From: Xiphydria camelus
Taxonomy: Eukaryota; Arthropoda; Insecta; Hymenoptera; Xiphydriidae
Assembly: GCA_963678675.1 (NCBI GenBank)
Contig: OY783193.1
Coordinates: 22,933,309-22,997,308 of the forward strand
Reading direction: 5' to 3'
DNA length: 64,000 bases
Shown here: one piece after another, positions 23,611 to 34,672 of the stretch
Layout of the letters: every line of letters starts with the position of its first letter
How positions within the stretch are numbered: the stretch's first letter is position 1
Program-made: the position numbers and the translations under genes
The notes under the pieces: model-generated
What the model was told of the DNA's origin: nothing
Seen by the model: the letters and a program-made list of their open reading frames with translations, nothing else
Database searches by the model: none

Positions 23611-23832
23611 TACGGGATTATAAGCGTATTACAGCTTATATTCGCCGAAATATATCATCAGCCTAATGGCTAGATTAACCCCTACATTAGTGAGGTATTT
23701 AGATCGCGATGATATGATGGTAATAACCATTATTCAGAATTCCGACTATCGCTTGTCGGAACAAATATCATTAACACTAGATTTACGGACGGTTTCGACG
23801 TTCTGAAATATTTATTTTGGCGGATAACAAGT

Positions 23833-24245
23833 CACAAAAAAAAGTGGGGTATACATTTGATGCGATATATGTTATTCGTAGTAATTTTGAATTTTGTAAA
23901 TACAACTTCATATTCGTAATCAGCGACCGAAAAAACTCCCCTATACCAAATATGGCATGAATCCATCGATTTTCGAAAATCTTGTCCGCTATATTGGATT
24001 CACCATCTTGAATTTTTGAAATCCGACTTCACATTCGTGATCAGCGACCCAAAAAACACTCTATACCGAATTTGATTCAAGTCCATTAACTTTTTGAAAA
24101 TCGTGGTCTCTGGCTGGTATTTTGAGATTAAAAAAACAATTTGACGTGATAACCAAATTTTGACACCGGATTCGTGATTAGGAGGTAAAACTACTACGGA
24201 TAACATATATCGCATGAAATGTATACCCCACTTTTTTTTTGTGTG
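23833..24245. mobile_element. MITE with GTGGGGTATACATTTGATGC ends and satellite monomers
   Basis: Inverted ends of about 55 bp (CACA-A(n)-GTGGGGTATACATTTGATGC to TTATTCGTAGTAATTTTG) enclose two monomers related to the 122-bp repeat at 12467 (ATTCGTAATCAGCGACC and ATTCGTGATCAGCGACC). It is non-coding. Partial relatives occur at 26399-27040 and 36528-36577. Confidence 0.75.
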
Positions 24246-26398
24246 TGCAATTATCCCGATATCTACGAAATTATAATCCATGCTACTATATCTTTATTGT
24301 CCAGCGAAATATAATTTATGAAAAAAATATTCCACAAATGTAATGTAGAACTCATAGGTTACTGGATAATCGAACTTGAACGGCACTCTGAATAAGTCAC
24401 CCGTCACATTGACGGGATTCCGAAAACCTAGTGTTAAACATGCTGCTATTCTCATGTTTGAATTAGCTTTTCTTCAAAAGGCGAAAATATGCGTAACATT
24501 TTCTCCCAGATTCTGCAAGTACAAGTTATAAAGATTAATTAAGAGTTGAAATTAGAAACATGATCTGCCCTGATAACAACTAAAATCATAACTATATTTC
24601 CAAAGAACGACTTAGATCAATATATTTATTTCGATTATAATTACAATGTAGTGATTACTTCAAAACGAGTTTGGTTATGAAGAAATAAAAGACTAACCTG
24701 TGGGTAAGCCCTCCATGGTAAAAGCAGGTTTTCATATATTAACACTGCAGAGCACTATCAACACAAAGTAGAGACACATTTGCAGTCTGTTTCTGTAGCC
24801 AGCCATTTGAACAGGTCTGTACAAGTCGGCTGCGTTTTTTGAGCTCGGTGCATGATGGCACCGGATGTCCCCACCATTCAAGTTTATTATCTAAGTATTA
24901 TTTACTGTCTATTATTCATTTCAAGTTTGGAGTTTCTGCCAACAATTTGTACATTTGGCCCCACTGTGCGACGGTCGAAACCCGAACCGGTCGACACAGA
25001 TGAATGCGCCATTATTCAACACGAGAAATTACGAGAACTTTGTCTTGGACTGATTTTAGTAATAAATAATGAATTCATTTCTCAAACTACTTGCAATAAA
25101 AAGTGAAGCTTTAGATGTACCGAAGTGCGCTGCCTCATTACTACCCGGGTAGGGTCATGCAATCGGCTCAATATCAGCTCAATATTAGGAGCCGGCATCA
25201 CCAACATTGGCGCGATATCGGCTCTTAATATTGGGCCGGTACTGGCAGCATACTAAACACCGAACTGGGCATGACAAGACCGATGCGATATCGAATGCCT
25301 ATAGTGGGCCGATGCTAGAAAATGATATTGATCCAATGTTGAAAGACAACATCGATTCCACACTGTTTCGAGTTTACTATAGGAGGTTGCATTGAAAGCC
25401 GCTGTTCTCCTGTAGATGGCTCTAACTATTATACTTATGTCGTACACAGCGACTAATACTTCTTATATCACTTTAAATTATTGATATTTCTCATTAAGAT
25501 TCAGTCACTAAACTCTGCTATTTTTGGTTAATATAAGTTTATGTCAATAACCCAAGAAAATGGAACGTAAGGAGTTGGTTTTTCGATGTGTACTTCTACA
25601 CTACTTTATTTGGTACGTATATAGAAAAATAATAAATAATTCATTGCATATTTAATGCCCTTTGTTGCTTGTGGATTCTATTCTTGTCTTATTATCATAT
25701 CTGTTGATCATCTTTGGGCTTCTTCAACGATTTAAACTTTTTCTGCCTGCATCGGGGCGCGATCGCGCGACTCTCTGGATATGAAGCTGACATTTTTCTT
25801 GGTGAGCTACTGTAACATAAAAGATTAGCTTTGCTACCAAACGGCGATTTAAACTACATGTCTGGTAATTTTGTTAGTATGCTTAAATAAATGCTCCCTT
25901 TCAGTATACCATTTTTAATAATATACTGAGTGGAAAATGAAATTATAATTGTTAAAACTCATATTTTTTAACATAATGAAATTGATCATATTGGGGGCTT
26001 CTGTTCGATCAAAAGTAAATTAAGAATTCACAAATAGGAACTATATAGTAAACTTATAATAAGTAGGTAATATTCTGCCTACATAATCTTTAAATTCATA
26101 AGAACAAAAATAATGTATTATATTATAGTAGGTAGTAGATCTTAACTCTTATTAAAAGTTTTTTTAATTATTTCGAATTAGTAAAATAGTTCAGTATTAA
26201 ATTGGTTATTTTTATTATAATTATCGTAGTAATCTCAATAGTACACACAACTGTTTAACAGTAATTATGGTTATTAAATGCATAGTAGGATACTCGTATA
26301 ATATCGAAATAACTCTTTTAAGTAGAATAATTTTTACCCTACAAGATAATTAATTTTATCGTTGTCTTTTGTCTCAGTGCGACGCTGATTACACAATC
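24246..26398. other. AT-rich region without recognised genes
   Basis: About 2.1 kb without a supported gene. A frame at 24852-25106 has an ATG and a hydrophobic N-side but no known motif, and it crosses the dispersed TTTGGCCCCACTGTGCG repeat at 24955. Positions 25150-25330 hold short inverted blocks built from ATATTG/CAATAT and GATATCG. Confidence 0.5.
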
Positions 26399-27052
26399 AC
26401 ACAAACAAAAGTGGGGCATACATTTGATGCGATATATGTTATCCGTAGTAATTTTGCCTCCTGATCATGAATACGGTGTTGAAATTTGGCCATCACGTCA
26501 CAATTTTTTCTAACCTCAAAAAAATATCTACCGTCGCGCAAAAAAAAGTGGGGTATACTTTTGATACGATGTATGTTATCCGTAGTAATTTTGCCTCCTG
26601 ATCACGAATCCGGTGTCAAAATTTGGCTATCACGTCACATTTTTTTTAAATCAAGAAACCAGCCAGAGATCATGATTTTCAAAAAGTTAATGGAAAAAAA
26701 TTTTAATTTAATTAAAAGTTAAACCAAATTCGGTATTGTACGTTTTCTGGGTCGCTGATCACGAATCTGAATTCGGATTTCAAAAATTCAAGATGGCGAA
26801 TCCAATATGGAGGACGAGATTTTCGAAAATCGACGGATTCATGCCAAATTTGGTATATAGGATTTCTTTGGGTCGCCGATTACGAATCTGAAATTATATT
26901 TGCACAAATTCAAAATTTTCGAAAATCTCGTCCGCCATATTGGATACATCTGACTTCAGATTTGTGATCAGTTACCAAATGAACACCCTTCTACCAAATT
27001 TGGCATGATTCCGTCGATTTTCAAAAATCTCGTCCGCCATATTGGGTCCTCC
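26399..27052. repeat. Tandem MITE ends and satellite monomers
   Basis: Two direct copies of the MITE end start at about 26399 and 26538 (GTGGGGCATACATTTGATGC and GTGGGGTATACTTTTGATAC), each followed by TATGTTATCCGTAGTAATTT and GCCTCCTGATCA. From about 26740 to 27050 come three satellite-like monomers in mixed orientation. No matching right end is present, so this is a rearranged or nested copy of the 23833 family. Confidence 0.7.
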
Positions 27053-27054
27053 GG

Positions 27055-27234
27055 AGGAGTTGATGCTCGTTGTTGAATGACAGAAACGAAGGAAGATTTC
27101 AGTCGGGAGCAATCTGACACTACTGCAGGAGGCACCAACCCAAGGCTTTTACAAAGCACCCGATCAGGTTGCTCATCGCAGGCACACTTGCGGAACGCAA
27201 AGTCATTCACCATGGTCCTGGTTATCGATGCTTG
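27055..27234 (-). CDS. Possible host exon encoding a Cys-rich peptide
   Basis: On the minus strand a TATTTCAG splice-acceptor-like sequence precedes an open stretch reading QASITRTMVNDFAFRKCACD and then EQPDRVLCKSLGLVPPAVVS, DCSRLKSSF and VSVIQQRASTPPED. It ends where satellite sequence begins near 27052. Four cysteines in about 30 residues and a composition unlike the surrounding repeats suggest a captured or genuine exon of a host gene. The family was not identified. No donor site or neighbouring exon could be placed, and the C-terminal reading into the satellite (DPIWRTRF...) is probably spurious. Confidence 0.25.
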
Positions 27235-27719
27235 CTGAAATATTTAATATCGTTGGTTAGCGGGTGGTAATGTGAGTCGTACTGGTAAATAAATACCGGC
27301 ACTCTACATTCTTTTTCTGTATGAATAATATCTTACGTTTCATTTACTTCTAACTCATGAGCGGCACACCAATCGTCCTTCGTCTTTGGCACATTTCTCC
27401 ATGGAGGCTGACGCACATCGTCGAACTTTTCGGTCATCCATTCGTTTAGGGTCGTCTTGCTTCGTCCATAGTCGAAGTGATTTCTATGAAGACTTCATCA
27501 TTTTCTTTAATTCTACGAATAATTTTTGTATTGTTATTGCCTTTGTAAAGTATAAAGAAATTAAATGATTTAAAAACAATTCATTTTTGTTATTATTCTC
27601 GATTTATCGTTACACTTACCCTACTCAAAAATCCTGAGAACTGCCTGGTCACTGAAAACGTCCACGTCGGTTCACTTGTCTCTTATCGTCACTCGTTAAT
27701 TATTTTACATTTATCGCAA
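27235..27719. other. Unassigned intergenic DNA
   Basis: No gene is recognised. A 60-residue plus-strand frame at 27386-27568 shows no motif. The segment ends at a truncated copy of the Transib-associated arm. Confidence 0.5.
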
Positions 27720-27852
27720 GATTTATCACTCTTCCTTGATTACTCCGATTTAACTGTATTTTTACTTTTTATTAATAAGCGCGTCCGAGGGTCGAAATAA
27801 ACGCGAAGGAAATCGTTTTGCGAATGGAAATATTTTATTAACTTTGAAAACC
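27720..27852 (+). repeat. Truncated copy of the Transib-flanking segment
   Basis: ATTACTCCGATTTAACTG through AATAAGCGCGTCCGAGG, TCGTTTTGCGAATGG and TTTATTAACTTTGAAA matches 9652-9750. The left edge at 'ACTCCGATT' agrees with the start of similarity in other copies, so the true end of this repeat is probably near there. Confidence 0.7.
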
Positions 27853-28062
27853 ACGTTTTGTTTCTAAAAAATACATTTACTCTGAAAAATTCCACTTTGT
27901 AAACAAACGTATGTGTCAACCGCCATACTTTCTCGTCTGCTAGGTGCCTGCGCCCTAGGGAATTTCTGTCAGACTGAGCCAATCATTCGGCGTCCTTGAG
28001 TCTCCGACCAATAGCTTACAACCTAGAGTCTACAAATCGCTACGTACCATAACGTCCTACGT
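27853..28062. other. Unassigned spacer
   Basis: About 210 bp between repeat copies. It includes TACGTATCAAGAGACAC, which leads into the inverted arm. No gene is seen. Confidence 0.4.
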
Positions 28063-30129
28063 ATCAAGAGACACGGTAGTGTCTCGCGGCATGTTCATTC
28101 AAGTCGTCAGAACGATGCCGCCAGCGCTGTCGCCGCGAGCACCCGTGTATCTTTACAGCAAAAATGTCTGCCCCCTTCACCCCTCAATTTTAACATCGAA
28201 TTTTCTCAATAAATATACGGTTATAACCAAAACTATGCTTAGTTACGCCATATAAATCGACTATTCTCTATCGATAGAGACCAGAGTAAATGTTGTAAGT
28301 TACATATTAACAGAGATTTTTCCTTAGCAACGCGAAGATACGCCCCTCGCCCCTCAAAAGTCGAGAATCCGATTTCTTGGGCGATATATATATATGTCAA
28401 AATGTCACAAAAATTCCGCCTGTCTTCGGCGGTATTCGGCCATGGTCGGAAATGTGTACACAGATGCGGCCACACGCATACGCCATCAAAAATGTATGTG
28501 AGAGTGTGTGAGAGAATATATTCCTTGAATGTTTAGTTGCTTTTCAAACTTAATAAAATATTTCCATTCGCGAAACGATTTCCCTCGCATTTTTTCGATC
28601 CTCGGACGCGCTTGTTAATAAAAAGTAAAAATTCAGTGTAATCGGAGTAGTGAATCTCAATAGTGGTGAATGTGACAGACGCTCTGACAGCTAGCTATTA
28701 TCAAATCGTTTGGATTTTTTTTTAATAATCAAGATAGTGTACGGAAGCAGTGTCATTTTTCTCTGGTTGCTGTTGCATGAAGAGCAGGAAAGGAGACATC
28801 TGTATCTCGGAAGAAGTGGCATCAGATAAGTTACTTCCTAACTGACTGTCTTAACCTCATTTTCATCCCTTATACAGAACAAATATCTTTGTGGTTATTC
28901 TATTTTTTGTTTTCAGCGCCATACGAGAACGGGACGGATTGATGGAAATTTGATTTTTCTTCGCAGTCTAAATCAACCTAGGTAGAAAAGAATTCTCTAG
29001 AATTGCGGTACAGTACCACGGTATGAATATCAGGTTCTACCGACATGACATGCTTCGACAAGGTCTGTATCAACTTTAGCGATATATTGGGGGCACTGCA
29101 CTAATCCTGTGGCACATTTTTCTATCTGGGAAAGCATATTATTATGGTAGTACAGCTGTACAGCGTTCCGATGATATATAATTGGAACTTTTGATAATAC
29201 GAAAGGGGGAATATATCGATAAAGAAAAGATAATAAAATAATTACTTCATTATATTGTAATCCAATTCTATCGTACCTCCTACTTTTCTACCACGGCTTT
29301 CCCAGATAGAAAAATGTGCCACAGGATTAGTGCAGTGCCCCCAATATAATGCTAAAGTTGATACAGACCTTGTCGAAGCATGTCATGTCGGTAGAATTTG
29401 ATATTCCTACCGTGACATTGTACCGCAGAGAGTTCTAGAGATTTTTAATTCCGGCATATTAGAGGTAAAATGCATGTATACTGTCAGTATGGGAAGACGG
29501 TATATTATCGGAACGCTGTACAGCTGTACTACCATAATAATATGCTTTCCCAGATAGAAACATGTGCCACAGGATTAGTGCAGTGCCCCCAATATACCGC
29601 TAAAGTTGATACAGACCTTGTCGAAGCATGTCATGTCGGTAGAACCTGATATTCATACCGTGGCATTGTACCGCAATTCTAGAGAATTCTTTTCTACCTA
29701 GGTTAATATTTGACTGCGAAGAAAAATCAAATTTCCATCAATCCGTCCTGTTCTCGTATGGCGCTGAAAACAAAAAATAGAATAACCACAAAGATATTTG
29801 TTCTGTATAAGGGATGAAAATGAGGTTAAGACAGTCAGTTAGGAAGTAGCTTATCTGATGCCTCTTCTTCCGAGATACAGATGTCTCCTTTCCTGCTCTT
29901 CATGCACCAGCAACCAGAGAAAAATGATACTGCTTCCGGGCACTATCTAGATTATTAAAAAAAATCCAAACGATTTGATAATAGCTAGCTGTCAGAGCGT
30001 CTGTCACATTCACCACTATTGATATGACCGATGTTTTTCGGACTGAAACGTCTATTTGGTTCGTGTCCCTGCTATTTGGTTCAAATCTCTGCTATTTGGT
30101 TCGAGTACCGGCTGTCGGTATTGTCACCG

Positions 30130-30214
30130 AATTTTAGGGAACCATCTTGGAATTTTCGGGAACCATATTGGAATTTTAGGGAACCATATTGGAATTTTAG
30201 GGAACCATCTTGGA
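30130..30214 (-). repeat. 21-bp minisatellite, four units
   Basis: Four tandem units of AATTTTAGGGAACCATCTTGG (with CGGG and ATATT variants), compared with three units at 8095-8157 in the opposite arm. Confidence 0.9.
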
Positions 30215-30912
30215 TCCGATGGCGCCAACCGATATGCAATGTGCTACGCTGGCGTGTATTGAAAGGGACAGATTGTATGTAACAACATACATACAGGGTC
30301 AGTCGCACTATACACGCCAGCAAATGGGTTACATATCGCTCGGTGCTTAGGAGATACCGATGACTCCTGTACCTAATTTAATGGTAATTTCGTTAGCCAG
30401 GACTCAAACCCCGATAGCCCGGACTCAAACCAAAGAGACGTATCAATTTGAAAAACATCGGCTAACTTTTAGTGTAGGTGATGGGTGCTCCGAGAAATGA
30501 GACAGCTGTTTGTGTTTTTATTATTAATAAATAGAAGCCGTGCTATTTTTCTGTAGTCATTCATCGAACATAGACAACAGAAAAGGAGTCGAAATGCAAT
30601 CAGATAAGTTAATTTCTGAATTACTTCATTTAACCTCATTTTGTTAACCTATAAAGAATACATATCTTTGTGGTCACTTCTTTTTTTCTTTCAGCATTTC
30701 ATATGAGGACGGGACGAACTCTTTGAGGACTAAGCGGAATTAATCTTTCTACATATTGGAAAATCCAAGTCGTGGGAGAAGAACAAAAACATCGGAGTAA
30801 CTACAATATCGGGGTAACTATAATACTTTATTTCTATTTTTTTCTCATCGGTGCTTGCCCTCTGCCTTCCTACTACAAGTTTCGATTTATATACTAAATT
30901 TTATTTTATTTT

Positions 30913-31638
30913 TAGTTCATCGCCTCCACTCCATCGCCTTCGACTTCTTCTACCCAGTGAGGATTTCTCACGGACCAATAGTGGGCGTTGTGAGTATTCA
31001 CTAATCCTTCGTTGTAGAATTTCGATTCATCTGTGAACAAAATCTTCTGACGAACGAGGGATCGTCCACTTGCCGTTCCAAAAACCTGTCTGAATAGTTC
31101 ATTCGTCGAGCTGGATCTAGCTAATTGTACGCTGAAACATGCCCAAGTCGTATTCAGCCTTGAGAAGATTTATTTTCAATATTGGACCAAAGGTACGGCA
31201 ATCCTGTTGCTTCAACTTCCAGGTATATTAATTGTAAGTATTACTGCAGAACGAGTAGGTTAAAAGATTTTCGTGAAGACTCACGATTTTCTGATATGTC
31301 GTTTCGTACAGGTGCAACCGAAGAGGATCTAGCTCGTGTCCTGTCCGTAAAAAGATGACTCGATGGACATCGGAGAATGTCAGGCTTGTCACCGAGCGCC
31401 TATTACCCACGGTACATTGATTGCAATACGCGCTTTTCGTTTCATTCAACTATTCCAGCGTTAAATAACTTTTACTTCTTTCAAGGTAATCACCTTTTAT
31501 GAACTGTTCGTGGTAGGAGGCAGCGATCGATAATAGAGACTCGTCGTAGACAAGTTCGTCTATTAAAACTAAAAGGCAATTGGTGTGCAACTGGAACATC
31601 ATCACAGGAATAATTTGTCTACGATTAGTCACAATCAT
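30913..31638 (-). pseudogene. DDE_3 transposase remnant, right arm
   Basis: This is the minus-strand counterpart of 6706-7441. Here the catalytic-region motif is preserved as FTDESKFYNEG, followed by HYWSVRNPHWVEE. The upstream frame reads MIVTNRRQIIPVMMFQ from 31638 to a TAG, then NETKSAYCNQCTVGNRRSV without the extra TAA seen in the left arm. The remaining DDE residues are missing because the sequence stops after VEAMN, so it is inactive. The TAG between the two upstream frames is conserved in both arms, so it predates the duplication. Confidence 0.6.
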
Positions 31639-31659
31639 TGATCATTGCCCCCTACGATC

Positions 31660-31928
31660 AACAATTCGTACAAGAGGTAAATGCTTTGAAAGAAGTAAAA
31701 GTTACTTAGAGCAGGAATAGTTGAAACGAAAATCGCATATAGCAATGAAAGTACTATGGGTGAAAGGCGCTCGGTGACAAGCCTGACATTCTCCGATCCA
31801 TCGAGTCATCTTTTTACGGACAGGACATGAGCTAGATCCTCTTCGGTTGCACCTGTACGAGATGACATGTCAGAAAATCGCGAGTCTTCATGAAAATCTT
31901 CTAACCTACTCGTTCTGCAATAATACAC
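31660..31928 (+). repeat. Inverted repeat fragment next to the right arm
   Basis: This matches 31240-31640 in reverse orientation (GAAAGAAGTAAAAGTTA, GGCGCTCGGTGACAAGCCTG, CACGAGCTAGATCCTCTTCG with small changes), forming a second palindrome centred near 31650. It is cut at 31928 by the transposon that begins at 31932. Confidence 0.75.
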
Positions 31929-31931
31929 TTA

Positions 31932-32817
31932 CAAGGAAACGTTTCGAGGCCGCCGCTTCCGATCTTGATGAAACTTCGTAAATTTAAAGTTTATCGAAAA
32001 ATAAGAGACCCCTATTTTTTTATAGCGGCCCAATTTTGGTTTAAGGGGGTGAAATGGACCCCTGAATTTTCACCCCCTTCGAGCTATCTCCGAAACGAAG
32101 CGAGATAGATGAAAACTTTCAATGTACGTTTTGTTTGGTTTTTTTAGTATAATAAAATCCCCTAAACAGATTTTGAAAAAAAGCATTATTTTTCAAAAAA
32201 AAAAATTTTTTTTATCTAATTTTTTGAAATTTCGGTTTAGTCATGTGGACAAAAATTTAGGAAATTTTATTACAAATTCAACCATGTATGACATGATATA
32301 TTTCCCTCCTACAGTTTTGCAAATTTCTAACTTTTATGTCTGATAATGAGCGGGCTACCAATGGCAGTGACGGGATAGGTCGGGGGTTATTACTTCTATG
32401 TATTTTAATGCCACTTTTCTTTTATTTAATAAAGTTCAACTTCTATGGCTCATAATTATGACAATAATGGTATTCCGTGAAAAAATGTTTCATACAAAGT
32501 TGTTTCTTACACCAAGCACACGTAATAACGGCAATATCGCCACATATGTGGCATCGTGGTTCCGAGTCCTGTGCAAAACAAAATTCTACAGGATGTTCAA
32601 ATTCAGGAGGTCTCCTGAATATATATCCACTCTTGAACCACGAATATTTAATAAAGTTAGTAAACCGTGGTGAAGAAAACTGATTATGAGTAAGAGATTG
32701 AAGTTTTAAAATATTATCTCTCGAATGAAGGTTAATATCGTAATTGAAAAGAGTTACAATATCTGAAAACCTCCTTACAAAATTCTTCCACATTCGAAAT
32801 CCGTATACGTCTAGCGG
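31932..32817. repeat. Left terminal inverted repeat (886 bp)
   Basis: Pairs with 34813-35698. It includes the transposase 3' end (32443-32817), the 3' UTR and a terminal block with CGAGCTATCTCCGAAACGAA and GTGAAATGGACCCCTGAATT. Confidence 0.9.
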
Positions 32818-34056
32818 TTGAATCAGTCCGGTGGTGCCTTGTGGAATCGTCATTAATATTATTGTCTTGTCTTCTGGTGTAGCTCCTCGAACACTTCGCT
32901 CACATTGTCCACTCCAAGAGTCCAGCAGTAAGACGCTTGTAGATCCAGTGTTAGGGAAGTAAACTTCTTGCAGCCATGTTTTCATGAGATCGGTTGTAAG
33001 TTTCCTAGATTTGGAAGCCATGAAGTATACATTTGGCGGCCTAAACACGGTTTGTTGCACTCGTTCTCCCAATTGCCCACTAGCCTCTTTTAATACCACA
33101 TAAAGAGGCGACAGTAGTTTTCCATCAGCAGATATGGTGGGTTGTATAGTATAGCTGTGGGTTGTAGAAGATATTGATTGTACCACAGCTTCAATTTTTT
33201 TTTGCCCCGATGTAGCTAAAGTTCGGCCAGAATGTATTTCTAAATTAAATCCACTCTGATCAGAGTTAAATACATTTTGTGGTCCATATTGTGTAATGAG
33301 TGGCTTCACTTGTTCTACGAAGGCATGGCTTCGTACTTTCAAACTTTCCTCACCCTTAACGTTTTTTCTCGTTACAAACTTTGTGATCTTTCGAGAGACA
33401 ATTCTATATGCTTTCTTGAATGACCTCAACCATGTTTGACTTGCTTTGAAGGTTGGAAGATTCTCTACTTCTTTTGCTTGTAAAGCCCATCGTTTAAGGT
33501 CTACATCATGTACTATTATTTTCGATCTACTAGCTTCTACAAATTTATCAAAAGTATATTTCGCTATGCGTATTAATTTATCATTTTGAGTACCCCCCTG
33601 TCCTACTTGCGCAGCCCATCTTCGTAATTGTCTATCAGATTTCACTTTTTTAAACTGATGTTGAACTGCTGCTACGGTTCGACGTCTTTTCTTCCCACTA
33701 TTCCAGTAATCTATGGCACTTTGTTTATATTCAAAGCTAACCGCTTCTTCATCGGGTGTACAGGGATATGGTTCTGGAGGTATAGAGGTTTCTACGTGAG
33801 GAACATCCTCAACATCCGATTCCAGCCAGTCAGTATTAACAGCGTGTATTTCACTATCCTCGATTGAATCTTCCAATTCCAATTTATTTTCATGTTCGAC
33901 TCGAAATGATGAATCCTCCATGCTACGTATAATAATATTTTGTAATAAATCTTTCAATTGCACTTCTGCACTATTCATTGGAGTTTCTCTTCCATTTGGT
34001 ACACTGAAAACGGCCACCAATAAAGTTAACACATTGATCGGATTTATAATTGCCAT
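32443..34056 (-). CDS. Intact DDE transposase of the young transposon
   Basis: A 537-residue uninterrupted frame. The ATG at 34056 was chosen because it lies about 75 bp downstream of a minus-strand TATA-like box; the frame extends further upstream only without an ATG. The N-side is acidic (about residues 25-110). A helix-turn-helix region follows (KKRRRTVAAVQHQFKK, LRRWAAQVGQGG), then a second HTH/CENP-B-like segment (FKASQTWLRSFKKAYRI). The catalytic triad reads FNSDQSGFN, LLLDSWSGQ and IQPLDVYGF, with 36 residues between the second and third Asp. The C-terminus has a Cys/His cluster (CHICGD, CAWCKKQLCMKHFF, YHYCH) likely binding zinc. It should catalyse cut-and-paste transposition of this element. 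An acceptor-like TTTTCAG at about 34005 leaves open an alternative spliced start. Confidence 0.85.
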   Translation of the reverse strand: MAIINPINVLTLLVAVFSVPNGRETPMNSAEVQLKDLLQNIIIRSMEDSSFRVEHENKLELEDSIEDSEIHAVNTDWLESDVEDVPHVETSIPPEPYPCTPDEEAVSFEYKQSAIDYWNSGKKRRRTVAAVQHQFKKVKSDRQLRRWAAQVGQGGTQNDKLIRIAKYTFDKFVEASRSKIIVHDVDLKRWALQAKEVENLPTFKASQTWLRSFKKAYRIVSRKITKFVTRKNVKGEESLKVRSHAFVEQVKPLITQYGPQNVFNSDQSGFNLEIHSGRTLATSGQKKIEAVVQSISSTTHSYTIQPTISADGKLLSPLYVVLKEASGQLGERVQQTVFRPPNVYFMASKSRKLTTDLMKTWLQEVYFPNTGSTSVLLLDSWSGQCERSVRGATPEDKTIILMTIPQGTTGLIQPLDVYGFRMWKNFVRRFSDIVTLFNYDINLHSRDNILKLQSLTHNQFSSPRFTNFIKYSWFKSGYIFRRPPEFEHPVEFCFAQDSEPRCHICGDIAVITCAWCKKQLCMKHFFTEYHYCHNYEP

Positions 34057-34124
34057 AATAATAATATGAACTGCTGTGCACCATAGAAACTGAATATTCA
34101 GACTAAAAAGCTTTCTCTTTCGCT

Positions 34125-34140
34125 TCCTTATATATAATGA
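34125..34140 (-). promoter_or_regulatory. TATA-like box for the transposase gene
   Basis: The minus strand reads CATTATATATAAGGAAG, followed about 30-40 bp downstream by TCAGTTTC/TAGTCTG, which could act as initiator, and then the ATG at 34056. The promoter role is inferred. Confidence 0.5.
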
Positions 34141-34383
34141 AGTCGCCTCACAAGAACGAAACAGACTGGAGAGGGTGGGAGGTCCGACTTCCCAAAAAGG
34201 GGCCATCATCCTCGGAGTCCGCGTACGAAACTCGAGAGCGCGTACGAAAATATTTTTACATGGGCACAGAGCCAACTAATAATAAAGCTTGTCCAAAGAA
34301 CTAAACTCCCTCTTTCGCATCACCGGGGCCATATAAGGCAACCCTACAAATAACAAGAATGTTGTTTACGGCATTTTCGAGGA

Positions 34384-34416
34384 GTATATATACAGGGCCG
34401 AGAAGCAAAGAGCTTC
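34384..34416 (+). promoter_or_regulatory. TATA box and initiator for the plus-strand small gene
   Basis: GTATATATACAGGG (TATA at 34384-34391) lies about 27 bp upstream of TTCAGTTTC (34410-34418), which matches the arthropod initiator TCAGTT at the usual distance. The first ATG after it is 34448. Confidence 0.6.
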
Positions 34417-34447
34417 AGTTTCATTGGCTGCGTCTATCATTCAAGTG

Positions 34448-34672
34448 ATGGGTTCAAACGAGTTACCGACTTTTGAGAAGATCGTGGAGGATCTTAAAAA
34501 TAGGCACATACCATTGCCGTCTCCCGGGAAATCGCTGGATCTGACATTCCGCACAACAGGACCATCCATGGCCGAAGTAGAACGAGAGCTGCAAGAATGT
34601 GAGGAGTACTGGAGGAAACAGTACGCGAAGAAGAAAAGTAAAGAAAAAAATGATTCCAACAAAAAACTATAA
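34448..34672 (+). CDS. Small 74-residue protein of unknown function in young transposon
   Basis: This frame starts at the first ATG after a well-spaced TATA/initiator pair. It reads MGSNELPTFEKIVEDLKNRH, then a Pro-Ser stretch, then SMAEVERELQECEEYWRKQY and a lysine-rich tail (AKKKSKEKN). The C-terminal half is strongly charged and likely helical. I recognise no family. It is divergently oriented to the transposase, sits entirely in the unique centre of the element and shows no stop. It could be an accessory protein (DNA binding, nuclear import or regulator) or a captured host fragment. Conservation in other copies would decide whether it is real. Confidence 0.5.
   Translation: MGSNELPTFEKIVEDLKNRHIPLPSPGKSLDLTFRTTGPSMAEVERELQECEEYWRKQYAKKKSKEKNDSNKKL

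Larger units (their letters stand above)
28063..31658 (-). repeat. Right arm of the large inverted duplication
   Basis: This is the reverse complement of 6686-10221 in overall order: the Transib-flanking segment with GAGACACGGTAGTGTCTC (28063-28650), the nested palindromic block (28660-30020), the 21-bp minisatellite (30130-30214), spacer, then the DDE_3 remnant (30913-31638). The interior of the palindromic block is rearranged relative to the left arm. A 35-bp insert (GGACAGATTGTATGTAACAA...) at 30267-30303 is absent from the left arm. Similarity is high enough to suggest a recent common origin. Confidence 0.8.

Noticed and set aside
24852..25106. 84-residue frame with a hydrophobic N-side
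   Set aside because: It crosses a dispersed repeat and has no homologue I recognise; signal-peptide appearance alone is weak evidence.
34057..34275. Longer N-terminus for the intact transposase
   Set aside because: The extension starts at a TTG and lies upstream of and across the TATA-like box; ATG 34056 fits the promoter better.
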